Positions 9,354 to 19,300 of a stretch of DNA of 64,000 nt are shown here, in pieces. Made by a program: the position numbers and the translations under genes. A model generated the notes under the pieces. It saw only the letters and a program-made list of their open reading frames with translations. It did not search any database and had not been told where the DNA came from. Each line of letters starts with the position of its first letter. Position 1 is the stretch's first letter. This DNA is from Ramlibacter tataouinensis (GTDB lineage Bacteria; Pseudomonadota; Gammaproteobacteria; Burkholderiales; Burkholderiaceae_C): positions 3,906,001-3,970,000 of the forward strand of contig NZ_CP116009.1 in NCBI RefSeq assembly GCF_027941915.1. The letters run 5' to 3'.

Positions 9354-9899
9354 CTAGTGACCGGCCGTGAGTTTGTGCACCAGGTCGGCGGTCGTGTTCG
9401 CCTTGTACTTGCGCATCAGCCGTGCCCGGTAGATCTCCACCGTGCGGTGGCTGATGGCCAGCGCCTTGCCGATCTCCTTGGAGGTCAACCCTTCCAGCAG
9501 GCGGGCGGCGACCTCGCGCTCGCGGGCGGTGAGTTCGGCCTTGACCGGGCGCTGGGCGCTGAGGTCCTCGAAGGCCCAGATGCCGGACGAGTGCGGCGCC
9601 TCGCGGTTGAGCGCACGGCCGCTGACGTGGCACCAGAACACCTCGCCGCTGGCGCGCTTCATGATCCGGTCGTCGGAGTAGTGGCCCCGGGCGTTCAGGA
9701 TCGGCGCCATCCGCGCGCCCAGCCGTTCGTACTCATCGGCACTGGGGTACAGCGCGAGGAACGACTGGCCGATCAGCACCTCGCGCGAGTAGCCGAACAT
9801 CTCGCACAAGTGCCGGTTGCAATCGACGATGGCGCGGTTGCGCGACAGGCACAACCCGACCGGGGCCATGTCGAACGCAAGCCGGTAATCGACGTCCAT
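9354..9899 (-). CDS. PAS-LuxR family transcriptional regulator
   Basis: The 181-residue protein has an N-terminal PAS sensor domain (about 1-115) with FDMAPVGLCLSRNRAIVDCN and EMFGYSREVLIGQSF. It ends with a LuxR/FixJ-type helix-turn-helix (about 120-178) containing ELTAREREVAARLLEGLTSKE and ISHRTVEIYRARLMRKY. There is no receiver domain, so it probably senses a small ligand or redox state directly. It is divergent from the CoA-transferase genes, and a dyad element sits in the 101-base gap. Control of that operon is likely but inferred. Confidence 0.9.
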   Translation of the reverse strand: MDVDYRLAFDMAPVGLCLSRNRAIVDCNRHLCEMFGYSREVLIGQSFLALYPSADEYERLGARMAPILNARGHYSDDRIMKRASGEVFWCHVSGRALNREAPHSSGIWAFEDLSAQRPVKAELTAREREVAARLLEGLTSKEIGKALAISHRTVEIYRARLMRKYKANTTADLVHKLTAGH

Positions 9900-9917
9900 C
9901 GGGCTAACCCTTTACGA

Positions 9918-9945
9918 GATACTACGTAGAACACTAGGTAGTATC
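9918..9945. promoter_or_regulatory. Dyad operator candidate between PAS-LuxR gene and CoA-transferase operon
   Basis: GATACTAC at 9918 and GTAGTATC at 9938 form perfect 8-bp inverted arms with a 12-base spacer. Inside the same stretch ACTACGTAG and ACTAGGTAG form a direct repeat of period 12. Both fit binding by a LuxR-type dimer to the divergent promoter region. No other intergenic palindrome is evident here. Confidence 0.55.
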
Positions 9946-10000
9946 GTAACCCGGTTCGCCCGCAACCCATCCGGGCCTTTTCCTGCAGCAGGAGAACCTC

Positions 10001-10699
10001 TTGAACAAGCTCTACCCCCATGCCGCGGCCGCGCTGGATGGCGTGGTGCGCAGCGGCCAGTTGCTGGCCGTCGGCGGCTTCGGCCTGTGCGGCATCCCCG
10101 AGGCGCTGATCGACGCCTTGCGCGACAGCGGCGCGAAGGACCTCACCGTCATCTCCAACAACGCCGGCGTCGATGGCTTCGGCCTGGGCAAGCTGCTGGA
10201 CACGCGCCAGATCCGCAAGATGATCTCGTCGTACGTGGGCGAGAACAAGGAGTTCGAGCGCCAGTACCTGGCCGGCGAGCTGGAGCTGGAGTTCACGCCC
10301 CAGGGCACGCTGGCCGAGAAGCTGCGCGCCGGCGGCGCCGGCATCCCGGCGTTCTTCACCAAGACCGGTGTCGGCACCATCGTGGCCGAGGGCAAGGAGC
10401 TGCGCGAGTTCGACGGCGAGACCTACGTGATGGAGCGCTCGCTGGTGCCCGACGTGGCGCTGGTCAAGGCCGACGTGGCCGACAAGAGCGGCAACCTGCG
10501 CTTCCGCCTGACCGCGCGCAACTTCAACCCGGCCGCCGCGATGGCGGGCAAGGTCTGCATCGTCGAGGTGGAAAAGGTGGTGGAAGTGGGCGAGCTGGCC
10601 CCGGACGACATCCACCTGCCCGGCATCTACGTGCACCGCATCGTGCACAACCCGAACCCCGAGAAGCGCATCGAGAAGCGCACCACGCGTCCCGCCTGA
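10001..10699 (+). CDS. scoA: 3-oxoacid CoA-transferase subunit A
   Basis: The 232-residue subunit starts with TTG at 10001, supported by GGAG six bases upstream; no ATG fits. It contains [13 protein letters not shown] (about 26-38), [15 protein letters not shown] and EYDG-like [13 protein letters not shown], typical for family I CoA-transferase alpha subunits. With subunit B it moves CoA from succinyl-CoA to acetoacetate or a related 3-oxoacid, feeding beta-oxidation products or ketone bodies into central metabolism. It lies 40 bases before subunit B. The divergent PAS-LuxR gene is the likely regulator. Confidence 0.93.
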   Translation: MNKLYPHAAAALDGVVRSGQLLAVGGFGLCGIPEALIDALRDSGAKDLTVISNNAGVDGFGLGKLLDTRQIRKMISSYVGENKEFERQYLAGELELEFTPQGTLAEKLRAGGAGIPAFFTKTGVGTIVAEGKELREFDGETYVMERSLVPDVALVKADVADKSGNLRFRLTARNFNPAAAMAGKVCIVEVEKVVEVGELAPDDIHLPGIYVHRIVHNPNPEKRIEKRTTRPA

Positions 10700-10739
10700 A
10701 GGTTCGCGAAGCCAACGGACGGAACACAGGAGAACTGAC

Positions 10740-11378
10740 ATGCCCTGGACCCAAGACCAGATGGCCGCGCGCGCGGCGCAGGAACTCGAGGACGGCTTCT
10801 ACGTCAACCTCGGCATCGGCATCCCGACCCTGGTGGCCAACTTCACCGGCGACAAGGAAGTGTGGCTGCAGTCGGAGAACGGCATGCTGGGCATCGGCCC
10901 GTTCCCGACCGAGGACGAGGTCGACGCCGACCTGATCAACGCCGGCAAGCAGACCGTCACCACGCTCGCGGGCTCGTCGATCTTCGGCAGCCACGACAGC
11001 TTCGCCATGATCCGCGGCGGCAAGATCAACCTGTCCATCCTGGGTGCCATGCAGGTCAGCGAGACCGGCGACCTGGCCAACTGGATGATCCCCGGCAAGA
11101 TGGTCAAGGGCATGGGCGGCGCGATGGACCTGGTGGCCGGCGTCAAGCGCGTGATCGTGCTGATGGAGCACGTCGCGAAGAAGAAGGACGGCACCGAGGA
11201 CCTGAAGATCCTGCCCAAGTGCACGCTGCCGCTGACCGGCGTGGGCGTGGTCGATCGCATCATCACCGACCTGGCGGTGATGGACGTCACCCCCGAAGGC
11301 CTGAAGGTGGTCGAGCTCGCGCCCGGCGTGACGCTCGAGCAGGTGCAGGCCAAGACCGGCGTGAAGCTGCTGCACTGA
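10740..11378 (+). CDS. scoB: 3-oxoacid CoA-transferase subunit B
   Basis: The 212-residue subunit starts at ATG 10740 after AGGAGAACTGAC. It carries the family I signature with the catalytic glutamate in [12 protein letters not shown] (about residues 41-52) and [11 protein letters not shown] near the N-terminus. The C-terminal [16 protein letters not shown] and [11 protein letters not shown] are conserved in succinyl-CoA:acetoacetate transferases. It forms a heterotetramer with subunit A. A strong hairpin terminator follows 39 bases after the stop, closing a two-gene operon. Confidence 0.94.
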   Translation: MPWTQDQMAARAAQELEDGFYVNLGIGIPTLVANFTGDKEVWLQSENGMLGIGPFPTEDEVDADLINAGKQTVTTLAGSSIFGSHDSFAMIRGGKINLSILGAMQVSETGDLANWMIPGKMVKGMGGAMDLVAGVKRVIVLMEHVAKKKDGTEDLKILPKCTLPLTGVGVVDRIITDLAVMDVTPEGLKVVELAPGVTLEQVQAKTGVKLLH

Positions 11379-11416
11379 GCGCGCGGGCACGTCCCCGTAC
11401 ATTCCTCACAGCCTGA

Positions 11417-11448
11417 AACCCGCTGCCAGCGTCCGCTGACAGCGGGTT
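11417..11448 (+). terminator. Terminator of the CoA-transferase operon
   Basis: AACCCGCTG at 11417 pairs perfectly with CAGCGGGTT at 11440, a 9-bp stem with a 14-base loop. It follows the scoB stop by 38 bases. The T tract is short, as is common in high-GC genomes. Confidence 0.75.
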
Positions 11449-11528
11449 GTCGTTTCGGCTGTCGTGCTCAGCGGTTGCGTGGCTGGACCATGGCTTGCCG
11501 TGCCTGCGGCATGGCGGGAGCCGATGCG

Positions 11529-12035
11529 ATGAAACCCCAACCTGTCCTGCTGGCCATCGCGGCGCTCGCCGCCGGTCCGGCCCTGGCCTGCTACACGGTC
11601 TACGACGCCCAGAACCGGGTGGTCTACAACGCGCAGGAACCGCCGTTCGACATGAGCCGGCCGCTGCACGAGAACCTGGCCCGCGCCTATCCGGGCGCAC
11701 ACCTGGTGTTCGGCGAGGCGCGGGACTGTCCGCAGCAGAGCTACTCGCGCGGCTTCCTGCAGGCGACCAGCCTGGGCCATCGGCCGCTATTGACCGACGC
11801 GCGCACGGCCATCGCGATGCGGCTGCCGCACACGGTGGTCGCCGACGGCATCGTGCTGGTGCCCGACCGGCCCGCCGACATGCGTCCCGGCGTGGTGCTG
11901 GCCGAGTCGCAGCCGCCCGCCGGTGCGGACACCCGGGCCATGGGCGCTGCTGCGGCCGTGCCGGCCAGCCGGCCGGCGCCACCGCGGCAGCCGCCGCGGG
12001 TGTACCGGCGCTGGCAGCCGGCGCCGATCCGCTGA
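11529..12035 (+). CDS. Exported hypothetical protein
   Basis: The 168-residue protein starts at ATG 11529 with a clear signal peptide (MKPQPVLLAIAALAAGPALA then C). The mature part opens CYTVYDAQNRVVYNAQEPPFDM and has a conserved-looking core around HLVFGEARDCPQQSY. It ends in a Pro/Arg-rich tail (APPRQPPRVYRRW). No enzymatic motif is visible. Similar short periplasmic proteins are common in Burkholderiales without known function. It converges with the fasciclin gene across a bidirectional terminator. Confidence 0.7.
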   Translation: MKPQPVLLAIAALAAGPALACYTVYDAQNRVVYNAQEPPFDMSRPLHENLARAYPGAHLVFGEARDCPQQSYSRGFLQATSLGHRPLLTDARTAIAMRLPHTVVADGIVLVPDRPADMRPGVVLAESQPPAGADTRAMGAAAAVPASRPAPPRQPPRVYRRWQPAPIR

Positions 12036-12047
12036 CCCGGTGATGGC

Positions 12048-12073
12048 AAGGCACCGGCGCCCGCCGGTGCCTT
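12048..12073. terminator. Bidirectional terminator
   Basis: AAGGCACCGG at 12048 and CCGGTGCCTT at 12064 form a perfect 10-bp stem with a 6-base loop. It lies between two convergent genes and has A and T ends on both sides, so it can serve both. Confidence 0.85.
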
Positions 12074-12088
12074 CCGTGGTTGCCCGGC

Positions 12089-12541
12089 TCACTGCGGCAG
12101 CACGACGCTGTCGATGACGTGGATGACGCCGTTGTCGGCGACGATGTCGGTCTTCACGACGTTCGCCGCGTCGACCTTGACGCCGTCGCGGGTGCTCACG
12201 GTCAGCTCGCTGCCCTGCACGGTGCGGACCTTGCCGGGCTTCACGTCCTTGGCCATGACGCTGCCCGGCACCACGTGGTAGGTCAGCACCGCGGCGAGCT
12301 TCTCGCGGTCGGCCAGCAGGGCGTCGAGTTGCGCCTTGGGCACCTTGGCGAAGGCCGCATCGGTTGGCGCGAACACCGTGAACGGGCCCTTGCCCTTGAG
12401 GGTCTCGGTGAGCCCGGCCTTCTCGATGGCGGTGGTCAGCGTGCCGAACTGGCCGGCCGAGGCGGCGGTCTCGACGATGTCCTTGGCCTGGGCCGAGGCG
12501 GCAACGAAGACGAGGGTGGCGATGGCAATGGCGTGCTTCAT
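12089..12541 (-). CDS. Fasciclin (FAS1) domain secreted protein
   Basis: ATG at 12541 has GGAG upstream and gives 150 residues; an in-frame earlier start lacks this. A signal peptide ([19 protein letters not shown]) precedes one FAS1 domain. Its motifs are [19 protein letters not shown] (about 59-77) and the second conserved box [13 protein letters not shown], ending [16 protein letters not shown]1 domains are adhesion modules found on secreted proteins. The gene is divergent from a CarH-like regulator, and the shared region holds palindromic operators, so light or cobalamin control is plausible. Confidence 0.93.
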   Translation of the reverse strand: MKHAIAIATLVFVAASAQAKDIVETAASAGQFGTLTTAIEKAGLTETLKGKGPFTVFAPTDAAFAKVPKAQLDALLADREKLAAVLTYHVVPGSVMAKDVKPGKVRTVQGSELTVSTRDGVKVDAANVVKTDIVADNGVIHVIDSVVLPQ

Positions 12542-12577
12542 GGTCAGACTCCTGTGGGTTGGAAGCATTTCCACCGA

Positions 12578-12592
12578 TTTGTCCTGGACAAA
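12578..12592. promoter_or_regulatory. Palindromic operator of the MerR/CarH-like regulator, copy 1
   Basis: TTTGTCC and GGACAAA flank one central base, a perfect 7-bp dyad. It lies 37 bases upstream of the fasciclin start. The same palindrome recurs 61 bases away next to the regulator start. Confidence 0.75.
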
Positions 12593-12638
12593 ACTCGGTG
12601 AGGACGTAGGATAGGGCGAATTTCAGATTCGTCCACAA

Positions 12639-12653
12639 TTTGTCCTAGACAAA
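12639..12653. promoter_or_regulatory. Palindromic operator of the MerR/CarH-like regulator, copy 2
   Basis: TTTGTC and GACAAA flank three bases, a 6-bp dyad that ends directly against the ATG of the regulator gene. A looser relative, TTCGTCCACAA, lies just upstream at about 12628. Occupancy here would block transcription or translation of the regulator, which suggests autorepression. Confidence 0.72.
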
Positions 12654-13637
12654 ATGGCAACAAACTGCTTTTCCATTTCGGCGGTCGAGCGCGAGCTGGG
12701 CTTGTCCAAGGACGTCCTGCGGGTCTGGGAGCGCCGCTACGGCTTTCCCGTCCCCGAGCGGGACGGGCACGACGAGCGGATCTACCCTGCCGCGCAGGTG
12801 GAGCGGCTGCGCCTGGTCAAGCGGCTGATGGATCGCGGCTGGCGGCCGGGGCGGCTGTTGCCGCTCTCGGCTGACGAGCTGCAGGCGCTGGCCGACGTGC
12901 CGCGGCCGACCGCCGGGCGTCGCGAGGGCGGGCCAGCGACGAGCTTGGCCGCAGGTGGGGGGGGCGGCGCAGGGGCTGGCGATGATGGGCTCGACGGGCT
13001 GCTCGACCGGGTGCGCAGCGATCAGCCCGACGCGCTCCTGCACACGCTGCAACGCCGGCTGGTCGAACAGGGATTGCGCTCGTTTGTCCAGGACACGGTG
13101 GCGCCGCTCACCGTGTCGGTCGGCCTCGCCTGGGAGCACGGCCGGCTGGGCATCCACGAGGAACACTGGTTCACCGAAGTCGTGGCGCGGATCCTGCGGC
13201 AGGCCATCACCGCCTTGCCGGCCGATGGCGGTCCGCGCGTGCTGCTGACGACCCTGCCCGGGGAGCCGCACGGGCTGGGGCTCCTGATGGCCGAGGCGGT
13301 GTTCGCGCTCGCAGGCGCCCGCTGCATTCCGCTCGGCACGCAGACCCCGGTGCTGGAGATCGTGCAGGCGGCCGGAGCCCGGCAAGCGGATGCGGTTGCG
13401 CTCTCGTTCTCGGCCGCCTTCCCGGCTCGGCAAGTGACGCCGTTGCTGCGCCAGGTGCGGGGTGCGTTGCCGGCGCCCACGCAACTATGGGCCGGTGGCG
13501 CCGGGGTCGGCCGGATCGCCGCCAGCGACGGGGTGCGGTTGCTGGCGACGCTGGACGACGCGGCCGCGGCCGTGGCGCAATGGCGGGCCGCCGAAGAACC
13601 CGGAACCGTCGCACGGCCACCGCGCAGCGCTGCCTGA
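12654..13637 (+). CDS. MerR-family B12-binding (CarH/LitR-like) photoreceptor regulator
   Basis: The 327-residue protein has an N-terminal MerR winged helix (FSISAVERELGLSKDVLRVW, then ERRYGFP) and a C-terminal cobalamin-binding module. In the helical part a tryptophan is followed after nine residues by Glu-His (W...EH in the segment WEHGRLGIHEEH), the Wx9EH pattern known from light-sensing CarH. The Rossmann part has EPHGLG, a variant of the DxHxxG cobalamin motif with Glu for Asp, followed by PLGTQTPVLEIV. These features predict adenosylcobalamin-dependent light sensing. No ribosome site precedes the ATG, which abuts an operator; translation may be leaderless or weak. Confidence 0.88.
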   Translation: MATNCFSISAVERELGLSKDVLRVWERRYGFPVPERDGHDERIYPAAQVERLRLVKRLMDRGWRPGRLLPLSADELQALADVPRPTAGRREGGPATSLAAGGGGGAGAGDDGLDGLLDRVRSDQPDALLHTLQRRLVEQGLRSFVQDTVAPLTVSVGLAWEHGRLGIHEEHWFTEVVARILRQAITALPADGGPRVLLTTLPGEPHGLGLLMAEAVFALAGARCIPLGTQTPVLEIVQAAGARQADAVALSFSAAFPARQVTPLLRQVRGALPAPTQLWAGGAGVGRIAASDGVRLLATLDDAAAAVAQWRAAEEPGTVARPPRSAA

Positions 13638-13664
13638 CTGGTCGGCGCCCCGTTGTCCGCCGCC

Positions 13665-14297
13665 TCAGGCGGGAAACCGCCGGCTCAGGTAGCGCGAACC
13701 CTTCAGCCCGAACCGCCACGGCACGTCGACCGCCTTGCTGATGCCGACGCGCGGGCCGGCCACGATGTCCACGTCGACGTCCGCGCGGCGCGCCAGCACC
13801 TGGAACGGCGCGCGATCGAGCCGGTGGCCGTTCATGGCGTGCGTGATGGCCAGTGCCTGGCCCAGCTTGCCGGGGCCCGAGCACAGCAGCCGGTCCTCGT
13901 GCAGGCCGCGCCGCTCGCGCATCACGTCAAGGCCCTGGGTGGGCTGCAGCGCCCGGATCAGCACCCCGGCGCCATGCCCGGCCTCGCAACAGACGAAGTT
14001 CAGGCACCAGTGGATGCCGTAGGAGCGGTACACGTAGGCGCGGCCGGGCGGGCCGAACATCGCTGCGTTGCGCGCGGTCGGGCCGGTGTAGGCGTGCGAA
14101 GCCGGGTCTTCGCGGTCGTAGGCCTCGGTCTCCACGATCACCCCGCCGATGCCATCGACCAGCAGGGTCGCGCCGATCAGGGCCTGGGCGACCGAGTGGG
14201 AGTCGGCCTCGAAATCCCCAGGCACGAGCGCGCGCGACAGGGCGACCGGCTCGTGGAGAAGGTGCTGGGGTGGGTGGCTGGGCAAGCCGGCAAGCAT
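13665..14297 (-). CDS. 3-methyladenine DNA glycosylase (AAG/MPG family)
   Basis: The 210-residue protein excises alkylated purines in base-excision repair. It shows the AAG family motifs [21 protein letters not shown] (with the catalytic glutamate), [35 protein letters not shown] and [16 protein letters not shown]. Length and C-terminus ([11 protein letters not shown]) are typical for bacterial members. It is divergent from imuA, separated by a region with a LexA-like box, so it might share damage induction; that is inference. Confidence 0.94.
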   Translation of the reverse strand: MLAGLPSHPPQHLLHEPVALSRALVPGDFEADSHSVAQALIGATLLVDGIGGVIVETEAYDREDPASHAYTGPTARNAAMFGPPGRAYVYRSYGIHWCLNFVCCEAGHGAGVLIRALQPTQGLDVMRERRGLHEDRLLCSGPGKLGQALAITHAMNGHRLDRAPFQVLARRADVDVDIVAGPRVGISKAVDVPWRFGLKGSRYLSRRFPA

Positions 14298-14363
14298 GCC
14301 ATGGCCAACAACACAGGACGGCGATTTCCCTGACTTGGCGAAACAGACGCAGGCTGCACTTTA

Positions 14364-14379
14364 CTGTATAAACAACCAG
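14364..14379. promoter_or_regulatory. LexA (SOS) box candidate for imuA-imuB-dnaE2
   Basis: CTGTATAAACAACCAG matches the CTGT-N8-ACAG pattern with one mismatch in the right arm. It lies 40 bases before the imuA start in the divergent region. These cassettes are LexA-controlled in most proteobacteria, which supports the call. Confidence 0.7.
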
Positions 14380-14418
14380 TCTTTTCTGCGTTCCCGATTC
14401 CCCCTCCCGAGCACCCAC

Positions 14419-15141
14419 ATGCAGCCCGCTGCAGCCTTGGCCGTCCCCGATGTCTGGCGCGTGCAGGACCTCGCGCTGCAGGCCGGCGCGCGGCCCAGCG
14501 GGCATGAGGCGCTCGACCGGCACCTGCCCGGCGGCGGCTGGCCGCTGGGCAGCCTGATCGAGCTGATCCAGGCCCGCCCGCAGGCGCCTGTCTGGCAACT
14601 GGTGCTGCCGGCCCTGGCGCAGCTCACCCGCGAGCAGCCCGGCCCGATCGCCCTGGTCGGCGCGCCGCACCCGCCGTTCGGGCCGGCGCTGGCCGCGCAG
14701 GGCCTGCCGGCCGACCGCCTGCTGTGGATCCGCACCGATGCCGCCGCGGCGCGCCTGTGGGCGGCCGAGCAGGCGCTGCGCTGCGCCGACGTGGCGGGCC
14801 TGCTGGCCTGGCTGCCGCAGGTGCGCTCGCAGGACCTGCGCCGCCTGCACCTGGCCGCCGGCCGGCACCGCAAGCTGCTGTTCGTGCTGCGCAGCCTCGA
14901 CGCGCAGCAGCAGGCCAGCCCGGCGCCGCTGCGGCTGCGGCTGGAAGGCGTGGACGAGCTGCAGGTGCGCATCGTCAAGCGCAAGGGGCCCCCGCTGGAA
15001 GAACCGATCCTGCTGCCGGCCATGCCGGCGCGGCTGCAGGCGCTGCTGGCCTCGCGCCAGCAGCGCGCCGCGCCGGCGCCCACTTCGCAACCCGACCCCA
15101 GGAGATCGCATGTACTGGATCGCCTTGTCACCGCCGCCTGA
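14419..15141 (+). CDS. imuA: ImuA, RecA-like mutasome protein
   Basis: ATG at 14419 gives 240 residues. The segment SGHEALDRHLPGGGWPLGSLIELIQ is the family's start of a RecA/SulA-like domain, in which the Walker motif is degenerate. Central LLWIRTDAAAARLWAAEQALR and AGLLAWLPQVRS are conserved. ImuA assists the ImuB-DnaE2 translesion polymerase complex. The gene follows a LexA-like box and overlaps imuB by 32 bases, giving tight coupling. Confidence 0.9.
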   Translation: MQPAAALAVPDVWRVQDLALQAGARPSGHEALDRHLPGGGWPLGSLIELIQARPQAPVWQLVLPALAQLTREQPGPIALVGAPHPPFGPALAAQGLPADRLLWIRTDAAAARLWAAEQALRCADVAGLLAWLPQVRSQDLRRLHLAAGRHRKLLFVLRSLDAQQQASPAPLRLRLEGVDELQVRIVKRKGPPLEEPILLPAMPARLQALLASRQQRAAPAPTSQPDPRRSHVLDRLVTAA

Positions 15142-16396
15142 GGGCGAGCGCCTCGCCTGGACCTGGTGGGCGCTGCGCTTCACGCCCCGCGTCGCGCTCG
15201 TCGAAGAAGCGATCCTGCTGGAGGTCTCGGCCAGCCTGCGGCTGTTCGGCGGCCGTCGCGGGCTGCTGCAGCTGCTGCTGAAGTCGCGCACCGACCTGCA
15301 GCCGCCGCCCTGGGCCGCCGGGCCGACGGCGCTGGTCGCGCTGGCGCTGCTGCGCTGCAAGCTGCGCTCGCAGGCCGCGCCGGCGCCAGTCCCCGACGGG
15401 TTGCCGCTGGAGCTGCTCAGCGCCGCGCTGCCGCACGTGCCGCTGCTGGAGCGCACCGGCATCCGCAGCTGGGGCCAGCTGCGCGCGCTGCCGCGCGGCG
15501 GCCTGTCGCGCCGCTTCGGCGCGGGGCTGCTGGCCGCGCTCGATGCCGCCTACGGCCAGCGCCCCGAGCAGTACCCCTGGGAGACGCTGCCCGAAGCCTT
15601 CGACCTGGACCTGGAGCTGGACTGCCTGGCCACCGGTACCCACGAGCTGATGCCGGCCGCCGAGCACCTGCTGCGCCTGCTGCAGCACTGGCTGCAGGCG
15701 CGCAACCGCGGCGTGCTGGCGCTGGAGCTGGAATGGACGCTGGACCTGCGCCGCCTGAACGGCGTGAGGCTGCCGCCCAGGGAGCAGCTTCAAGTGCGCA
15801 CCGCCCAGCCCACGCAGGAGATGGCGCACCTGCGCCGGCTGGTCGGCGAGCACCTGGCGCGCGCCCGGCTGTCGGCGCCGGCCAACCACCTGCGCCTGCG
15901 TTCGCTGGAGACGGTGCCCTGGGGCGGCGCCACCGCCAGCCTGCTGCCGCAGGAGCAGGCCGAAGGCGAGCGGCTGCACCAGCTGGTCGAGCGCCTGTCG
16001 GTGCGGCTGGGCGACGACAGCGTGCTGGTGCCGCAGGCGCAGCAGGACCACCGGCCCGAGTGCAAGCAGGATTGGCGGCCGGCCAGGGCGCACGAGGCCA
16101 CGCCCTGCGCCGACAGCGACGCGCTCTATCCCACCTGGCTGCTGCCGCAGCCGCTGAAGCTGCGCATGCAGGGCGAGACGCCGTGCTTCGGCGGGCCGCT
16201 GCGCCGGCTGGCGCGCCTGTACCGCGTCGAGACCGCGTGGTGGGAAGAACCCGGCCCGGCCCTGCGCGACTACTTCATCGCCCGCAGTCCGCAGGCCGGG
16301 CTGGTGTGGATCTACCGCGAGCGGCCGCGTCGGCTGGCGCAGGAGCTCGCGACCTCGGGGCCCTTCGCCTGGTACCTGCAGGGCCTGTATGCCTGA
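15110..16396 (+). CDS. imuB: ImuB, inactive Y-family polymerase of the mutasome
   Basis: ATG at 15110 follows GGAG by five bases and gives 428 residues. The chain resembles DinB/UmuC but lacks catalytic acids: the usual MDxDxFxxS start is MYWIALSPP, and the second acidic motif is replaced by LEVSASLRLFGG. A helix-hairpin-helix-like LRALPRGGLSRRFG and a little-finger-like part follow. ImuB is thought to bridge the beta clamp, ImuA and DnaE2 rather than to synthesise DNA. It overlaps imuA by 32 and dnaE2 by 8 bases. Confidence 0.9.
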   Translation: MYWIALSPPPEGERLAWTWWALRFTPRVALVEEAILLEVSASLRLFGGRRGLLQLLLKSRTDLQPPPWAAGPTALVALALLRCKLRSQAAPAPVPDGLPLELLSAALPHVPLLERTGIRSWGQLRALPRGGLSRRFGAGLLAALDAAYGQRPEQYPWETLPEAFDLDLELDCLATGTHELMPAAEHLLRLLQHWLQARNRGVLALELEWTLDLRRLNGVRLPPREQLQVRTAQPTQEMAHLRRLVGEHLARARLSAPANHLRLRSLETVPWGGATASLLPQEQAEGERLHQLVERLSVRLGDDSVLVPQAQQDHRPECKQDWRPARAHEATPCADSDALYPTWLLPQPLKLRMQGETPCFGGPLRRLARLYRVETAWWEEPGPALRDYFIARSPQAGLVWIYRERPRRLAQELATSGPFAWYLQGLYA

Positions 16397-19300
16397 GAGC
16401 GCCGTCAAGCCGCAGCTGCTGCTGGACGAGGAGCGCCTGCCGCCTGTGCTGGGCAGCGGGCCGGACCTGCTGCCGCGCTACGCCGAGCTGCATTGCCTTT
16501 CGAACTTCAGCTTCCAGCGCGGCGCGTCGCACCCGCAGGAGCTGGTGCGACGCGCCTACGACCTGGGCTACGACGCCCTGGCCATCACCGACGAGTGCTC
16601 GGTGGCCGGCGTGGTGCGCGCGGGATCGGGCCTGCACGACTACCTCGACTTCATCCGCCGGCTGGAAGAGGCGTATCCGGGCCAGCGCCGGCTGCGGCCA
16701 TTCCGGCTGCTGTACGGCTCGGAATTCGATTTCGGCGATGGCCGGCTGGTGGCGATCGCGCGCGACCTGCCAGGCTGGGGCGGCCTGTGCGAGTTCATCA
16801 CCGCCGCACGCACCACCCGGGCGCCCAAGGGCACCTACGTGGTGGGTTGGGAGACCAGCGACCTGCGCCGGCTGCAAGGCTGCGAGATCCTGTTCGCGCC
16901 GCAGCGGCCCGAAGGCCAGCGTCTCGACATCGATGCGTTGTGCCGTCGCTTGCACGCCTTGCGCGCGCTGTACGGCGACAGCCTGTGGCTGGCCGTCAAC
17001 CTGCCGCACCGGCTCGACGACGACCTCTGGCTGGCCGACCTGCGCGAAGCGGGCGAGCGCACCGGCGTGCCGCTGGTGGCCACCGGCGACGTGCACATGC
17101 ACGCGCGCTCGCGCAAGCCGCTGCAGGACGTGATCACCGCGGTGCGGCTGGGCCGGCCGGTGGCCGGCTGCGGGCTGGCGCTGCAGGGCAATGCCGAGCG
17201 CCACCTGCGCCAGCGCAAGCGCCTGGCCGAGCTGTACCCGCGCGAGCTGCTGGACCGCACCCTGCAGCTGGCTGACCGCTGCCGCTTCGAGCTGGACGAG
17301 ATCCGCTACGACTACCCGCTGGAGACCGTGCCGCCCGGCCTGACGCCGACCCAGGCCTTGCGCCAGCTGACCTACGAAGGCGCGCGCGAGCGCTACCCGC
17401 AGGGCCTCCCGCCGCGCGTGGTGGAGCTGCTGGAAAAGGAGCTGCCGCTGATCGAGCAGTGCCGCTACGAGATGTTCTTCCTGACCGTGCACGACATCGT
17501 GCGCTTCGCCCGATCGGAAAACATCCTGTGCCAGGGCCGCGGCTCGGCGGCCAACTCGGTGGTGTGCTTCTGCCTGGGCATCACCGCCATGGACCCGATG
17601 CTGTCGCAGCCGCTGCTGGAGCGCTTCATCAGCGTGGACCGGCGCAACGAGCCGCCCGACATCGACGTCGACTTCGAGCACGAGCGGCGCGAGGAGGTGA
17701 TCCAGTACATCTACGGCAAGTACGGCCGCGAGCGCGCCGCCATCGCCGCGGTGGTGATCGGCTACCGCACCCGCAGCGCGATCCGCGACGTCGGCAAGGC
17801 ACTGGGCGTGGCCGAGCCGCTGGTCGATGCCTTCGCCAAGGACCACTTCTGGTTCGACGACCGGCTGGCGCCCGAGCGCCTGCGCGAGATGGCCGCGCAC
17901 GGTGGCGTGCCGCTGGCCGAGCACCAGGCCCGGCTGTGGCTGGAACTGGCCCAGCAGCTCATCGGTTTTCCGCGCCACCTGTCGCAGCACGTGGGCGGCT
18001 TCGTGCTGACGCAGACGAAATTGACGCGGCTGGTGCCGGTGGAGAACGCCAGCATGAAGGAACGCTCCGTCATCCAGTGGGACAAGGACGACCTGGAGGA
18101 CATGGGGCTGATGAAGGTCGACGTGCTGGCGCTGGGCATGCTCAGCGCCATCCGCCGCTGCATCGACCTCGTCGCCCAGCGGCGCGGCGCGCCCTTCACG
18201 CGCTACGACATCCCGACCCACGACGAGCCCACCTACGAGATGATCCGGCGCGCCGACACGGTCGGCGTGTTCCAGATCGAAAGCCGCGCGCAGATGTCCA
18301 TGCTGCCGCGCCTGAAGCCGCGCGAGTTCTACGACCTGGTGGTGCAGGTGGCCATCGTGCGGCCGGGCCCGATCACCGGCGGCATGGTCCACCCCTACCT
18401 GAAGGCGCGCGAGCGCAAGGCCCGGGGCGAAGCGATCGAATACGAGCGCTCGACCCGGGACGGCGCCGAGCCGCGCCTGAAGAAGGCGCTGGAGCGCACG
18501 CTGGGCATCCCGATCTTCCAGGAGCAGGTGATGGAGATCTCCATGCTCGCCGCCGGCTTCACGGCCACCGAGGCCGACGCGCTGCGCCGCGCCATGGCGG
18601 CCTGGAAACGCAAGGGCGGCCTCGGCAAGTTCGAGGCGCGCCTGAAGGGCGGCATGCTCGCCAACGGCTACAGCGCCGGGTTCGCCGACCGCATCTTCGA
18701 GCAGATCAAGGGCTTCGGCGACTACGGCTTTCCGGAAAGCCATGCCTACAGCTTCGCGTTGCTGGCCTGGTCCAGCAGCTGGCTCAAGTGCCACGAGCCG
18801 GCCTGCTTCCTGGCCGCGATGCTGAACTCGCAGCCCATGGGGTTCTATGCGCCCTCGCAGCTGGTGCAGGACGCGCAGCGGCACGGCGTGAAGGTGCTGC
18901 CGCCGGACGTGTCGGCCAGCGATTGGGACAGCAGGCTGGAGTGGGAGGAGGGGGGCGGCTCGCCGCCGCAGGCGGCCGCAGCGCCGGCGGCGGACACGGG
19001 TGCGCCGCCGGCCGTGCGCCTGGGCCTGCGCCTGGTGGGCGGCCTGCGCGAAGAGGCGGCGCAGCGCATCGCGCAAGCACGGGCCCAGGGCGCCTTCATC
19101 GACACCGAGGACCTGGCGCTGCGCGCGCGGCTGGACGTGCAGGACCTGGCCGCGCTGGCCGCCGGCGACGCGCTGCAGTCGCTGGCCGGCCACCGCCGCC
19201 AGCAGGTCTGGGAAGCCTCGGCCCAGCGCCGCGCGCCCGAGTTGCTGCAGCACGCGCCGATCCGCGAAGCGGCGCTGGCACTGCCGGCGGCGCACGAAGG

